Shown: one piece after another, positions 53,551 to 63,640 of the stretch
Layout: the number at the start of each line of letters is the position of its first letter
Numbering within the stretch: the first letter of the stretch is position 1
Assembly: GCA_002386525.1 (NCBI GenBank)
Contig: DGIS01000007.1
Span: forward strand, 1 to 64,000
Reading direction: 5' to 3'
Length of the DNA: 64,000 nt
From: Sphingobacterium sp. UBA4616
Lineage (GTDB): Bacteria; Bacteroidota; Bacteroidia; Sphingobacteriales; Sphingobacteriaceae
Notes under the pieces: generated by a model
Database searches by the model: none
Told to the model about the DNA's origin: nothing
The model's input: only the letters and a program-made list of their open reading frames with translations
Translations under genes and position numbers: made by a program

Positions 53551-54024
53551 ATGGAAAATCAATATGCAAACTATGATCTAGACAATTTGGATATCCAAAT
53601 CTTGTCTATTCTAATGAACGATGCCTCTATTCCTTATACCGAAATAGCAAAAAAGCTAATCGTGTCAGGTGGTACAATTCACGTTAGAATGAAGAAGATG
53701 GAAGAACTAGGTATCATTAGAGGATCAAATCTGATTATCAATCCTCAAAAAGTCGGATTTGATATTACAGCTTTTTTGGGTATCTATCTTGAAAAAGGTT
53801 CACAATATGCAGATGCAGTAGATAAATTGAAAGAAATCAAAGAAGTGGTCGAATTACATTATTGTACTGGCCAATACAGTATTTTTGCCAAAATAATCTG
53901 TAGAGATACAGTACACCTCAGAAAAGTACTGAATGAAGATATTCAATCTGTGCCTGGAATCCAACGTACAGAGACCATTATCTCTCTCGAAGAGAGTATA
54001 AAACGTCAAATCAGCTTGGTCTAG
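53551..54024 (+). CDS. Lrp/AsnC family transcription regulator
   Basis: 157 residues from the ATG at 53551 (a TTG two codons upstream is in frame). Winged HTH DNLDIQILSILMNDASIPYTEIAKKLIVSGGTIHVR-like N-terminus and a C-terminal RAM ligand-binding domain (KEIKEVVELHYCTGQYSIFAKII, later VPGIQRTETIISLEE). Lrp proteins sense amino acids. It faces the argD-argE cluster with a shared terminator, so regulation of arginine genes is a reasonable guess only. Confidence 0.9.
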   Translation: MENQYANYDLDNLDIQILSILMNDASIPYTEIAKKLIVSGGTIHVRMKKMEELGIIRGSNLIINPQKVGFDITAFLGIYLEKGSQYADAVDKLKEIKEVVELHYCTGQYSIFAKIICRDTVHLRKVLNEDIQSVPGIQRTETIISLEESIKRQISLV

Positions 54025-54068
54025 TATAAAAAAAGCTTCCATCAAAAAATGGAAGCTTTTTTTATACT
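54023..54068. terminator. bidirectional terminator, 20-bp stem
   Basis: AGTATAAAAAAAGCTTCCAT (54023-54042) and its exact complement (54049-54068) around CAAAAA; it ends both the Lrp gene and the convergent arg operon, whose argE stop lies inside it. Confidence 0.92.
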
Positions 54069-55126
54069 ATCATTTCTAACATGCCGATATAGAGATCTAT
54101 TCCTGCCCTAATCTCGTCAATATAAATAAATTCATCCGCCATATGTGAGCGTGCGCTATCGCCAGGCCCTAACTTCAAAGAGGGAACAGGGATAAGAGCC
54201 TGATCACTCATCGTAGGTGAGCCATAAACTTTACGTCCCAGTGCAATACCCGCTTTAACGATTGGATGGCTGTCAGAAATCGAAGAAGACTTCAAACGTG
54301 TCGAACGCGCTGAGACCTCCGATTTCACATGAGCTTTGATAATAGCTAATGTCTCTTCATTCGAATAAGCGTCTGTAGTCCTCACATCGACAACAAAGCT
54401 ACAGGTAGCCGGTACAACATTATGCTGCGATCCCGCCTGAATAACTGTTACCGACATCTTAATTGGACCTAAGGTCGGTGAAGTTTTCTCAAACAAATAA
54501 TTTCGAAACCAATCAATATCTTTGATCGCTTTATAGATCGCATTATCTCCTTCATCACGAGCAGCATGGCCAGCGGTTCCCACAGTGGTGCAATCCAATA
54601 CCATCAATCCTTTTTCTGCAACAGCCAAATCCAACAAGGTGGGCTCCCCCACAATAGCAAAATCAATAGGACCAATTTCATCCAAAACAGATTCTATACC
54701 ATTCCTACCAGAAATCTCTTCTTCGGCGCTTGCAACGAGACAGAAGTTATATTTTAAATCCGACTGCTGGTAAAAATACAAGAAAGTTGCGATCAAAGAA
54801 ACCAGACAGCCACCAGCATCGTTACTTCCCAGACCGTACAATTTCCCGTCCTCTACCGTAGCCTTTAGCGGATCCCTTGTATAACCTGTATTTGGTTTTA
54901 CTGTATCGTGATGAGAGTTGAGCAGTATTGTTGGTTTAGCACGATCATAATGGGCATTATACACCCAAATATTATTGCCCTTTCGATAGGTTTTGATGCC
55001 TCGTTCCTCAAAGAAACCATAAATAAGATTTGCTGTAAGTTCCTCTTCTCTACTTAAAGAGGATAATCCAATTAATTGTTTCAAAAGATTTAAGGCATCC
55101 TCAAACAGGCATTCCTTATCCTTCAT
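54062..55126 (-). CDS. argE: N-acylornithine deacylase, M20 family
   Basis: 354 residues, M20 di-zinc peptidase family: ILLNSHHDTVKPN (His ligand), GLGSNDAGGCLVSL (bridging Asp), VASAEEEISGRNGIE (catalytic and ligand Glu), and a C-terminal SARSHMADEFI with the last His. In this operon it should remove the acyl group from acylcitrulline, the product of the ArgF' step, giving citrulline. Overlaps proC by 11 bases. Confidence 0.9.
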   Translation of the reverse strand: MKDKECLFEDALNLLKQLIGLSSLSREEELTANLIYGFFEERGIKTYRKGNNIWVYNAHYDRAKPTILLNSHHDTVKPNTGYTRDPLKATVEDGKLYGLGSNDAGGCLVSLIATFLYFYQQSDLKYNFCLVASAEEEISGRNGIESVLDEIGPIDFAIVGEPTLLDLAVAEKGLMVLDCTTVGTAGHAARDEGDNAIYKAIKDIDWFRNYLFEKTSPTLGPIKMSVTVIQAGSQHNVVPATCSFVVDVRTTDAYSNEETLAIIKAHVKSEVSARSTRLKSSSISDSHPIVKAGIALGRKVYGSPTMSDQALIPVPSLKLGPGDSARSHMADEFIYIDEIRAGIDLYIGMLEMIV

Positions 55127-55922
55127 GATACAATCCTCCTGCCTTATCTGCAGACAGCTTAATCCCTTTTATAAAGGCAGAACTAAAACCGTTATGTTCC
55201 ATCTCATTTAGTCCAGCAATTGTACAGCCCTTTGGTGAGGTTACTTTATCAATCTCTCCTTCAGGATGAGCATTGGTATGCAGCAACAAGTCAGCAGCAC
55301 CCTTTGCGGTCTGAACAGCCATTTTAAGTGCGTCATGTGCATGAAATCCAATTTCAACTCCGCCTTGTGAAGCCGCACGAATAGCACGAAGAAAGAAAGC
55401 GATACCGCATGCACATAATGCCGTTGCCGATGTCATGAGATCTTCATTAATGACAACCACTGAACCCACCGATTCAAACATATTTTCAACCTCTTTCAAA
55501 CTATCGTCCGAAGCATTGTCACTGGCGATACATGTCATTGATTGACCTATTGCTATGGCCGTATTTGGCATCGCACGTATTACCGTGGCATCCTCACCCA
55601 ACTCTGCTTTTAAATCAGCACAGGAAACTCCCGATACAATGGACACAAAAATTTGATTTGTCTTTTCAATTACAGGGGCTACTTCTAGCAGCACCTTTTT
55701 AAGCTGTTGCGGTAAGATAGCAAAGACGACAATATCAGCCCCCTGTACTGCGGTTTTATTATCATTGCTTACTGAAAAGCCACGGCTCGCTTCTTCGGCC
55801 AAAGCGTTCAGATTTCTCCTTGTCAATGTAATATCAGCAGCATGCGCAAATTCACTTTTTACAAGTCCCTTTGCCAAAGAAAGACCGATATTACCACTTC
55901 CGATAATGGTGACCTTTTTCAT
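55116..55922 (-). CDS. proC: pyrroline-5-carboxylate reductase
   Basis: Makes proline from P5C with NAD(P)H. 268 residues: Rossmann start TIIGSGNIGLSLAKGLV, VIRAMPNTAIAIGQSMTCIA, and the C-terminal SPKGCTIAGLNEMEHNGF. Its place inside the arginine operon, between argB and argE, is recurrent in Bacteroidota and hints that proline and arginine synthesis are matched, since both draw on glutamate. Confidence 0.93.
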   Translation of the reverse strand: MKKVTIIGSGNIGLSLAKGLVKSEFAHAADITLTRRNLNALAEEASRGFSVSNDNKTAVQGADIVVFAILPQQLKKVLLEVAPVIEKTNQIFVSIVSGVSCADLKAELGEDATVIRAMPNTAIAIGQSMTCIASDNASDDSLKEVENMFESVGSVVVINEDLMTSATALCACGIAFFLRAIRAASQGGVEIGFHAHDALKMAVQTAKGAADLLLHTNAHPEGEIDKVTSPKGCTIAGLNEMEHNGFSSAFIKGIKLSADKAGGLYHEG

Positions 55923-55949
55923 AGCGATCGTTAGGTTTAGGTTAGATTT

Positions 55950-56747
55950 TTATTTTAATGTCAAACAGGTACCAAACTGCCCTTGCTGGAATAAATGCAA
56001 ATTATTAGCATTTCCAATATAGACCTCTTGTACACCCTTATTTATAGCATTGAATGCATTTTGCAGCTTGGGAATCATTCCTTCATGAACGACACCGGAT
56101 TCCTTCAGCTGTTCAAACTCTTCAGACTTGATGGTTGGGATGACAGAATTTTCATCTGTTACATCACGTAAAACACCGTTCTTCTCAAAACAGTAAACCA
56201 GAGACGTTTCATACAACGAAGCCAAAGACACCGCCAATGAGGAGGCGATGGTATCCGCGTTGGTATTAAGCAATTGACCAAGGCCGTTGTGTGTAATCGC
56301 TGAAAATACAGGAACAAACCCGGCTTCTAGAAATTTCTTAATCGCAAGGGTGTTCACAGAGTCATGGAGCAAATCACCCACAAAACCGTAATCGACATCC
56401 TTAACGGGACGCTTTATAGCTTTTATAACATCACCATCCGCTCCTGTTAATCCAACAGCATCACATTTCAGATTTTGTAATTTGGCAACGATAGTCTTGT
56501 TTGTCAATCCAGCATATACCATCGTTACCACACGTAACATTTCCTCATTTGTGACACGACGTCCCTCAATCATTTGGGCTTGAATCCCCAATTCATTGGC
56601 TAAACGAGTCGCAATTTTACCCCCGCCGTGGACAAGAATTTTCTTTCCTGACAATGCGGAAAACTTTTCTAAAAAAGAATCCAATTGGTGCTCATCATCA
56701 ATAATATTGCCACCAATTTTAATTATATTTAATACACTATTAGCCAT
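55950..56747 (-). CDS. argB: N-acylglutamate kinase
   Basis: Phosphorylates acylglutamate; 265 residues of the amino-acid kinase fold. KIGGNIIDDE start, VHGGGKIATRLANELG, VGLTGADGDVI and NTNADTIASSLAVSL are recognisable. No N-terminal arginine-sensing helix is present, so it is probably the non-feedback-inhibited dimeric type. The specificity (acetyl or succinyl) is open. Confidence 0.93.
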   Translation of the reverse strand: MANSVLNIIKIGGNIIDDEHQLDSFLEKFSALSGKKILVHGGGKIATRLANELGIQAQMIEGRRVTNEEMLRVVTMVYAGLTNKTIVAKLQNLKCDAVGLTGADGDVIKAIKRPVKDVDYGFVGDLLHDSVNTLAIKKFLEAGFVPVFSAITHNGLGQLLNTNADTIASSLAVSLASLYETSLVYCFEKNGVLRDVTDENSVIPTIKSEEFEQLKESGVVHEGMIPKLQNAFNAINKGVQEVYIGNANNLHLFQQGQFGTCLTLK

Positions 56748-56798
56748 TACGCAACTTTTCCCAATAAAAATAGTTTTTCAATAATCAATAGGACTGGA

Positions 56799-57761
56799 TT
56801 ATACCAAATCCTCTAACATACGTTTCAAAACAACCTGAGCAGCCCATACACGGTTGCTAGCTTCTTTAATCACAAGTGAATTTGGCCCATCCAAAATCTC
56901 AGATGATAACTCCAGATCTCTTCTTACAGGCAGACAATGCATGACTTTAGCGTCATTCGTCAAACTTAGCTTCTTATTATCCATCATCCAATTATCTTCC
57001 ACACCATATACCTCACCATATTCCTGATAAGAAGACCAATTTTTTACATAAACAAAATCAGCATTATTTAAACTTTCCTCGAGATTATTTGATATTGTTG
57101 CACCAGCAGTAAACTCTTCACTTAACTCGTATCCCATAGGCTGAGCTATCGTAAAATCGACCAATCCTTCCTCTTGTGCTTTACACATCCACTCTGCAAA
57201 AGAATTGGGTACTGCTTGAGGTAAAGCCTTAACGTGGGGAGCCCAAGCTAATACTACCTTTGGTTTTTCAACTTTCTTGTACTCCGTGATGGTTATCATA
57301 TCCGTCAAACTCTGTAGCGGATGACGTGTTGCGCTCTCTAAGGAAACAACAGGAACGCCACAGTACTTCATGAATTTGTTAAAGAGGTCTTCGCTATAAT
57401 CTTCTTCCCGATCTTTCAGTTTTGGAAACGACCGTAGTCCCAAGATATCACAATATTCACCCATTACAGCTGCGGCCTCACGAATATGTTCAACAGTTGT
57501 CCCGTTCATCACAACACCATCCTGTGTCTCAAGAGCCCAGCCGTCTTTATCCATATTCATGACCATGACATTCATCCCCAAATTCATCGCCGCTTTTTGT
57601 GTGCTTAAACGCGTACGCAAACTCGGATTCAAAAAAACAAGTCCCAACGTCTTATGCTGACCAAGTTCCTGATTATCATAGGGTGCAGCCTTCAAAACCA
57701 ACGCTTCTTGAACAACGTCAGCTATACTAGGTACATCCTTAACAGAGAAAAATCTTTTCAT
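56799..57761 (-). CDS. argF': N-acylornithine carbamoyltransferase (probably succinyl)
   Basis: 320 residues. Carbamoyl-phosphate motif NPSLRTRLST (46-55), HPLQSLTDM, and HCLPVRRDLE near the C-terminus. The family is AOTCase/SOTCase rather than ordinary OTCase: the SxRTR and the LPVRRDLE form are diagnostic. Residue 90 in NGTTVEHI is Val. The corresponding residue is Glu92 in Xanthomonas acetylornithine enzyme and Pro90 in the B. fragilis succinylornithine enzyme, and mutation of that Glu to Pro, Ser, Ala or Val was reported to shift specificity to succinylornithine. So succinylornithine is the favoured substrate. Confidence 0.88.
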   Translation of the reverse strand: MKRFFSVKDVPSIADVVQEALVLKAAPYDNQELGQHKTLGLVFLNPSLRTRLSTQKAAMNLGMNVMVMNMDKDGWALETQDGVVMNGTTVEHIREAAAVMGEYCDILGLRSFPKLKDREEDYSEDLFNKFMKYCGVPVVSLESATRHPLQSLTDMITITEYKKVEKPKVVLAWAPHVKALPQAVPNSFAEWMCKAQEEGLVDFTIAQPMGYELSEEFTAGATISNNLEESLNNADFVYVKNWSSYQEYGEVYGVEDNWMMDNKKLSLTNDAKVMHCLPVRRDLELSSEILDGPNSLVIKEASNRVWAAQVVLKRMLEDLV

Positions 57762-57892
57762 CTATATTTATTTATTCGAGTGCACTTCAACGGACAATAT
57801 TTAGACACGTCACACTCAGTATATATTTAAACTAATACAACACAATAAATCTGCTCAGGCTAAACCATCATGGATTAAACCCAGCGACAGTC

Positions 57893-59038
57893 TTATGCAA
57901 CCGTTACTGCACTGATCTGCTTCTTCAATGCTACTAAAAATTGATCAGCATGCTCCTTCGTAATATTCAAAGCAGGCAGCAAGCGAATGACAAAAGGCTT
58001 AGCTTCTCCAGTAAATATACGATTCTTTAACAAGAGATCTTTCTTTACATGAGCCAAAGATTCCGGCAATTCTATACCGATCATTAAACCTCGACCTCTT
58101 ACTTCTATAATCTCCTCAATCTGTTTAAGTTCATCAATAAGATATTGTCCCACCTGAGCAGCATTTTCCATAAGCTTCTCTTGTTGGATAACCTCCAATA
58201 CAGCCAATGCAGCTGCGCAGGCCATATGATTTCCTCCAAATGTCGTTCCTAAGCTGCCATAACTAGCCTCAAATTTCGGTGAAATACTAATTGCGCCAAT
58301 AGGGAAACCATTTCCCATACCCTTTGCCATGGTATAAATATCTGCATCAACTCCGGAGTAGTCTTGCGCATAAAACAAGCCAGTTCTTCCATACCCACAT
58401 TGTACTTCGTCGGCAATAAACACAGCCTTATATTGGTTACAAAGAGATCGGATCAAGCGAAGAAAGGAGACTGAGGCTTCTCTGATCCCTCCTACCCCTT
58501 GAATACTTTCAATAATCACAGACGATATTTCATTGCCATATGATTCGAAGGCGGCCTTTAAAGCTTCTTCATCATTAAAAGGAAGGAATACAACATGGTC
58601 TGTCTCATTAACGGGCGCCACGATACTTGGATTGTCTGTTGCTGCCACTGCAAGTGACGTTCTGCCATGAAAAGCTTTTGAAAACGCTATAACCTTTTTC
58701 CGTTTGTTATAAAAAGAAGCTAGCTTAAGCGCATTTTCGTTTGCTTCCGCGCCCGAATTACAAAGGAATACATCATAATCAACCTTACCGGAAACTTCCC
58801 CTAGTAATCGGGCAAGTTCACGCTGAATTGGAATTTCAACAGAATTTGAATAGAAGCCAATACGGTTCAATTGTTCTGTGATACGTTGTACATAATGTGG
58901 GTGCGTGTGTCCTATCGATATCACCGCATGGCCACCATACAAGTCCAAGTAAGCATTTCCTTCGGCATCCCACACCGTCGATCCATTAGCCTTTACAATG
59001 TTAATGGGATTAATGGGATAAACATTAAATGGTTTCAT
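57893..59038 (-). CDS. argD: N-acylornithine aminotransferase
   Basis: 381 residues, class III PLP transaminase making acylornithine from the semialdehyde with glutamate. GHAVISIGHTHPHYV near the start, NSGAEANENALKLA, FIADEVQCGYGRTG and the PLP lysine in YTMAKGMGNGFPIGA. First gene of argD-argF'-argB-proC-argE. CAAATATA at 59106-59113 (TATATTTG on this strand) may be its -7 promoter element; no leader ORF is seen. Confidence 0.93.
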   Translation of the reverse strand: MKPFNVYPINPINIVKANGSTVWDAEGNAYLDLYGGHAVISIGHTHPHYVQRITEQLNRIGFYSNSVEIPIQRELARLLGEVSGKVDYDVFLCNSGAEANENALKLASFYNKRKKVIAFSKAFHGRTSLAVAATDNPSIVAPVNETDHVVFLPFNDEEALKAAFESYGNEISSVIIESIQGVGGIREASVSFLRLIRSLCNQYKAVFIADEVQCGYGRTGLFYAQDYSGVDADIYTMAKGMGNGFPIGAISISPKFEASYGSLGTTFGGNHMACAAALAVLEVIQQEKLMENAAQVGQYLIDELKQIEEIIEVRGRGLMIGIELPESLAHVKKDLLLKNRIFTGEAKPFVIRLLPALNITKEHADQFLVALKKQISAVTVA

Positions 59039-59105
59039 CTTAATGAATTATAGATTGATAAACGAAATAGCTAGTAATAGAAAAAGCTATCAGATTTTAG
59101 CAATA

Positions 59106-59113
59106 CAAATATA
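59106..59113 (-). promoter_or_regulatory. possible -7 element for argD operon
   Basis: TATATTTG on the minus strand, about 68 bases before the argD ATG; no TTG at the expected distance. Confidence 0.35.
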
Positions 59114-59142
59114 TTAGTTATAACGGTAGGAATGGTTATAAA

Positions 59143-59177
59143 ATAAAAAAAGTCCCCTTAAAAAGAGGACTTTTTTA
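59143..59177 (-). terminator. terminator of the alpha operon
   Basis: AAAAAAGTCC and GGACTTTTTT make a 10-bp stem extended by CTT/AAG above one mismatch, with a T-run on the minus strand, 18 bases past the rplQ stop. Confidence 0.85.
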
Positions 59178-59195
59178 TGCTATATCAGAAGAAGA

Positions 59196-59699
59196 CTATT
59201 CTCCGTCAACTTTTTCTTCACCTTCTACTTCAGCTTTAACTTCTGCAGGAGCTTCAGTTTCGGCAGCAGCAGCTTTCTTAGCACCACCACGACGGCGAGT
59301 AGCTTTTTTCTCAGAAGCAGCAGCTTTTTTACCGTAGATTTCGTTGTAATCAACTAACTCGATGAAAGCCATTTCTGCATTATCACCTAAACGGTTTTCC
59401 ATTTTGATGATACGTGTATAACCACCTGGACGATTAGCCACTTTTTCAGATACTTCGCGGAATAAGATAGAAACTGCATCTTTATCTTTCAAGTAAGCGA
59501 ATACTGTACGACGAGAGTGAGTCGTATCATTTTTAGATTTAGTAATCAAAGGCTCAACATACGTACGCAACGCTTTTGCTTTAGCCAAAGTAGTTGTAAT
59601 ACGTTTGTGTTTGATCAATGACGTTGCCATGTTAGCCAACATTGCTTTTCTATGGCTATCCGTACGGCCTAAGTGATTTACTTTTTTTCCGTGTCTCAT
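59196..59699 (-). CDS. rplQ: 50S ribosomal protein L17
   Basis: 167 residues; the conserved core ([20 protein letters not shown] to [23 protein letters not shown]) is about 120 residues, followed by a 45-residue tail rich in Ala, Lys and Glu ([19 protein letters not shown]). Such low-complexity tails occur in Bacteroidota L17. Last gene of the alpha operon. Confidence 0.97.
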   Translation of the reverse strand: MRHGKKVNHLGRTDSHRKAMLANMATSLIKHKRITTTLAKAKALRTYVEPLITKSKNDTTHSRRTVFAYLKDKDAVSILFREVSEKVANRPGGYTRIIKMENRLGDNAEMAFIELVDYNEIYGKKAAASEKKATRRRGGAKKAAAAETEAPAEVKAEVEGEEKVDGE

Positions 59700-59829
59700 T
59701 TTGGATTTTATTATACTACATATACCGTTCTTGCATTCCCTAATCTACTACACATTCAATGGTTTATATTCCATCAAATTGAGCCATTAGCACAAGAGGA
59801 ATTATATATAGTGGTCGCTTATTAAATAA

Positions 59830-60822
59830 TTATTCTTCGTCTAATTTGTATTTTGCCAAGTTCATTCCGAATGACAAACCTTTCGATTTCACCAACTCTT
59901 GAATTTCACTTAACGATTTTTTACCGAAGTTCCTGAATTTCAACATATCAGCTACGTCGTAAGTAACCAACTCAGCTAATGTGCGAATATCAGCAGCTTT
60001 CAAGCAGTTCAATGCACGCACGGAGAGATCAAGATCTACTAACTCTGTTTTCAAGATCTTACGCATGTGTAAGATTTCTTCATCAACAACTTTAGTTTCT
60101 TCTTTAGTTTGAGACTCAAGAAGCATATTCTCATCAGAGAATAAGATAAAATGTTGAATTAAGATTTTAGCAGCTTCTTTCAGCGCCTCTTCAGGGTGAA
60201 TTGAGCCATCAGTAGAGATATCCAACAATAATTTCTCGTAGTCAGTTTTTTGCTCTACACGGTAATTCTCAATGGTATATTTAACATTCTTGATCGGAGT
60301 AAAGATCGAATCGATTGCGATAACACCTACTGGCGCATCAACGACTTTATTCTCATCAGCATTTACGTATCCACGACCTTTGGCAATACTCAATTCCAAT
60401 TCAATTGTCACTGAATTATCCATGTTACAGATTACCATGTCAGGGTTTAAGACCGTAAAGTTATTAGAGAACTTGGTGATATCACCAGCTAAGAACTGTT
60501 CTTGACCATTGATTACTACAAATACCTTTTCGTTGTCGCCAATCTCACCTGTTTTTTTGAAACGGATTTGTTTCAAGTTCAAGATAATTTCAGTTACGTC
60601 TTCAACAACACCTTTTATCGTTGAAAATTCGTGCGAAACGCCAGAAAACCTTATCGACGTAATTGCATATCCTTCTAAAGAGGACAATAGAATACGGCGC
60701 AAAGCATTACCAATGGTTACACCAAAACCAGGCTCCAATGGACGAAATTCAAACGTACCATCAAAATCCGTAGATTTTTGCATGATAACTTTATCCGGTC
60801 TTTGAAATGCTAAAATTGCCAT
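59830..60822 (-). CDS. rpoA: RNA polymerase alpha subunit
   Basis: 330 residues. N-terminal dimerisation domain ([29 protein letters not shown]) and C-terminal DNA-binding domain ([37 protein letters not shown]). Between rpsD and rplQ as in nearly all bacteria. Confidence 0.98.
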   Translation of the reverse strand: MAILAFQRPDKVIMQKSTDFDGTFEFRPLEPGFGVTIGNALRRILLSSLEGYAITSIRFSGVSHEFSTIKGVVEDVTEIILNLKQIRFKKTGEIGDNEKVFVVINGQEQFLAGDITKFSNNFTVLNPDMVICNMDNSVTIELELSIAKGRGYVNADENKVVDAPVGVIAIDSIFTPIKNVKYTIENYRVEQKTDYEKLLLDISTDGSIHPEEALKEAAKILIQHFILFSDENMLLESQTKEETKVVDEEILHMRKILKTELVDLDLSVRALNCLKAADIRTLAELVTYDVADMLKFRNFGKKSLSEIQELVKSKGLSFGMNLAKYKLDEE

Positions 60823-60917
60823 TTATTTTCTTTTAATTTTTTATTTGTAATAATAATAGTAATACAATAGAAGATGCATACCCCAAAATTGGACTATGCA
60901 TTCTTCTATTTTATTTA

Positions 60918-61526
60918 TTATTTAGAGTATAACTCAACGATTAAGTTCTCTTTAATGTTTTCAGGAATATCAGCTCTTTCTGGATAGCTTAAGAAAGTAC
61001 CTTTCAATTCCTTCGCATTCCACTCTAACCAAGAAAATTTATTTACAGTACGACCTGCAACTGAATTTGTAATGGCCTCAAGCGTTTGAGAACGTTCACG
61101 AACTGCTACAACGTCACCAGGACGTAAGCTATATGATGGAATGTTAACAACTTCGCCGTTAACAGTAACATGTTTATGGGATACCAACTGACGAGCAGCG
61201 GCACGAGAAGTAGCAATACCTAAACGGTAAACTACGTTGTCCAAGCGAGCTTCTAGTAATTTTAAGAAGATCTCACCTGTAATACCTTGTTTAGAGGAAG
61301 CTTTAACAAATAGATTTGCGAACTGACGCTCCAATACACCATAAGTGTATTTCGCTTTTTGTTTTTCCAACAACTGAATAGCATATTCAGATTGTTTACC
61401 TCTGCGTTTAGAAGCTCCATGTTGTCCAGGAGGGTAATTTTTCTTTTCTAACGCTTTATCTGGGCCGAAGATCGGCTCTCTAAATTTACGGGCAATTTTG
61501 GACTTAGGTCCTGTATATCTAGCCAT
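60918..61526 (-). CDS. rpsD: 30S ribosomal protein S4
   Basis: 202 residues; start [40 protein letters not shown] and the S4 RNA-binding domain [35 protein letters not shown] segment. Primary 16S rRNA binder; also the likely feedback regulator of the alpha operon in many bacteria. Confidence 0.98.
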   Translation of the reverse strand: MARYTGPKSKIARKFREPIFGPDKALEKKNYPPGQHGASKRRGKQSEYAIQLLEKQKAKYTYGVLERQFANLFVKASSKQGITGEIFLKLLEARLDNVVYRLGIATSRAAARQLVSHKHVTVNGEVVNIPSYSLRPGDVVAVRERSQTLEAITNSVAGRTVNKFSWLEWNAKELKGTFLSYPERADIPENIKENLIVELYSK

Positions 61527-61586
61527 TTTTTTTTACAATTAAAGTATCTATCAGCCTATAGCCAATGAATCTTATCTTTAAATTAA

Positions 61587-61976
61587 TTAAACTCTTCTAC
61601 GTTTTGGAGGACGACAACCGTTGTGAGGAAGTGGAGTGATATCTTTAATAGTAGTCACATCAATTCCCACAGTTTGTAATGTTCTGATTGCAGATTCGCG
61701 ACCAGCACCAGGACCTTTTACAAACACTTCAACTTTACGTAGACCCAAGTCGTGTGCAACTTTTCCACAGTCTTGTGCAGCTTGACCAGCAGCATATGGC
61801 GTGTTCTTTTTAGAACCACGGAAACCCATTTTACCAGCACTAGACCAAGAAATAGTTTGACCTTGATTATTCGTCAAAGTTACAATGATATTATTAAACG
61901 TTGCGTTAATGTGAGCCTGACCTACAGGTTCGATAACAACGATACGCTTTTTTGCAGCTTTTTTAGTTTTAGCCAT
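61587..61976 (-). CDS. rpsK: 30S ribosomal protein S11
   Basis: 129 residues; [38 protein letters not shown] and the C-terminal [13 protein letters not shown] are typical. Part of the 30S platform. Confidence 0.98.
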   Translation of the reverse strand: MAKTKKAAKKRIVVIEPVGQAHINATFNNIIVTLTNNQGQTISWSSAGKMGFRGSKKNTPYAAGQAAQDCGKVAHDLGLRKVEVFVKGPGAGRESAIRTLQTVGIDVTTIKDITPLPHNGCRPPKRRRV

Positions 61977-61986
61977 TTCTTATTTA

Positions 61987-62364
61987 TTATTTAGTAGCTT
62001 TTTTCTTGTTTGCAACTGTCTTACGTTTACCTTTACGAGTACGTGAGTTGTTTTTAGTACGTTGACCACGAACTGGTAAATGTTTACGGTGACGCAATCC
62101 GCGGTAACAACCGATATCCATTAAACGTTTGATGTTTAATTGAACTTCGGAACGCAATGCTCCTTCAACTTTCAGTTCGTCGTTAATGATAGTACGAATT
62201 GCTGCCAATTGGTCATCATTCCATTCTTGTACCTTCACATCTTCGCTGATACCAGCCTTTTCCAAGATATATTCAGCTCTTGTACGACCGATACCAAAAA
62301 TATAGGTAAGGCCGATCACACCTCTTTTGTTTTTAGGTAAATCAATACCTGCTATCCTTGCCAT
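61987..62364 (-). CDS. rpsM: 30S ribosomal protein S13
   Basis: 125 residues; [21 protein letters not shown], then [22 protein letters not shown] and a basic C-terminal tail that reaches the tRNA sites. 10 bases before rpsK. Confidence 0.98.
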   Translation of the reverse strand: MARIAGIDLPKNKRGVIGLTYIFGIGRTRAEYILEKAGISEDVKVQEWNDDQLAAIRTIINDELKVEGALRSEVQLNIKRLMDIGCYRGLRHRKHLPVRGQRTKNNSRTRKGKRKTVANKKKATK

Positions 62365-62394
62365 ATAATATTAAGCTATTATTTTTTTAATGAA

Positions 62395-62511
62395 TTAACC
62401 CTGACGTTGTTTAAACTTAGGATTCTTTTTGTTGATTACAAAAACTTTACCTTTGCGACGGATGATCTTACAGTCCGCGCTACGTTTTTTTATTGATGCT
62501 CTTACTTTCAT
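62395..62511 (-). CDS. rpmJ: 50S ribosomal protein L36 (C-minus type)
   Basis: 38 residues, found by reading the gap between infA and rps[18 protein letters not shown] opens it and NPKFKQRQG closes it. Three of the four ligands of the classic zinc form (C-x2-C-x12-C-x4-H) are absent here: only one Cys (residue 14) remains, and the His position is Phe. So it does not bind zinc in the usual way. Position in infA-rpmJ-rpsM order is standard. Confidence 0.95.
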   Translation of the reverse strand: MKVRASIKKRSADCKIIRRKGKVFVINKKNPKFKQRQG

Positions 62512-62556
62512 GATATTTATTTTTTCAAAAGCTTGTGCTAATACAAGGGCTTACTG

Positions 62557-62775
62557 CTATTTGTAGCGATAAGTAATCCTTCCTTTAGTCAAATCATACG
62601 GAGACATTTCCAATTTAACTTTATCACCAGGTAAAATTTTGATATAGTGCATACGCATTTTACCAGAAATATGGGCAATGATTTCATGTCCATTTTCCAA
62701 CTCTACCCTAAACATAGCATTAGAAAGTGCCTCTCTAATTATACCGTCTTGTTCTATTGAGGCTTGTTTAGCCAT
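62557..62775 (-). CDS. infA: translation initiation factor IF-1
   Basis: 72 residues: [20 protein letters not shown], then [21 protein letters not shown] and a closing [14 protein letters not shown]-fold factor that occupies the A site during initiation. Between map and rpmJ. Confidence 0.98.
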   Translation of the reverse strand: MAKQASIEQDGIIREALSNAMFRVELENGHEIIAHISGKMRMHYIKILPGDKVKLEMSPYDLTKGRITYRYK

Positions 62776-62848
62776 ATATTCTCGATTAAATTTAATTTAA
62801 AAGCCTGCGAACAGGAGTGCAAAGATAAATAAAATAATTGAAAACCAA

Positions 62849-63631
62849 TTACTTTTTACCCAAAACTTTCTCAACATGTTCGAATGTCAGCAACACATCG
62901 GGTTCTCCTTTTCGGATTGCAACCATCTGTTCAAAGTGCGCTGATAATTTTCCATCCACTGTACTTACTGTCCAACCATCGTCCCAAAAACGAACCCCAG
63001 CACGCCCTGCGTTGATCATCGGTTCGATACAAATAACCAAACCTTCTTCCAGTTTTGGGCCAGCACCTCGTTTTCCATAATTAGGAACCTCGGGTTTTTC
63101 GTGTAAGTGGTAACCTATACCATGTCCTACCAGTTCCCGCACAATTCCGAATCCGAATTTGCTCACATATTCCTGGACAGCCGAAGAAATATCTCCAACA
63201 CGCTTACCAGCAACAGCCTGCTCAACACCTTTGTACAATGATTCCTTTGTTACATCCAACAACAATTGTGCTTCCTCAGATATTTCACCTACACCAAAGG
63301 TATAAGCAGAATCACTGATAAAACCGTTCAAATTAACACCTCCATCGACTGAAACAAGATCTCCGTCTTTAATTTCGTAATCGCTGGGAAAACCGTGTAC
63401 AATTTGATCGTTGACAGATATACACAAAGAATATGGAAATCCCTGATAATTTAAGAACGCTGGCGTCCCACCATTATCATGAATATACTCATAAGCTAAT
63501 TTATCAAGAGATATAGTCTTTACCCCGGGCTTAATCACTTTTGCGATTTCACCAAGCAATTGCGAAAGAACATCTGCTGACTTTCGCAATTGCTCTATAT
63601 CTTCTGCTGACTTATAAAATACTTTAGACAT
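62849..63631 (-). CDS. map: methionine aminopeptidase, type I
   Basis: Removes the start Met from new proteins. 260 residues; metal ligands in DGDLVSVDGGVNLNGFISDSA (Asp), VRELVGHGIGYHLHEKP (His), VICIEPMINAG (Glu) and the C-terminal FEQMVAI (Glu). Located between secY and infA as in many Bacteroidota. Confidence 0.97.
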   Translation of the reverse strand: MSKVFYKSAEDIEQLRKSADVLSQLLGEIAKVIKPGVKTISLDKLAYEYIHDNGGTPAFLNYQGFPYSLCISVNDQIVHGFPSDYEIKDGDLVSVDGGVNLNGFISDSAYTFGVGEISEEAQLLLDVTKESLYKGVEQAVAGKRVGDISSAVQEYVSKFGFGIVRELVGHGIGYHLHEKPEVPNYGKRGAGPKLEEGLVICIEPMINAGRAGVRFWDDGWTVSTVDGKLSAHFEQMVAIRKGEPDVLLTFEHVEKVLGKK

Positions 63632-63640
63632 CTAAAGAAA

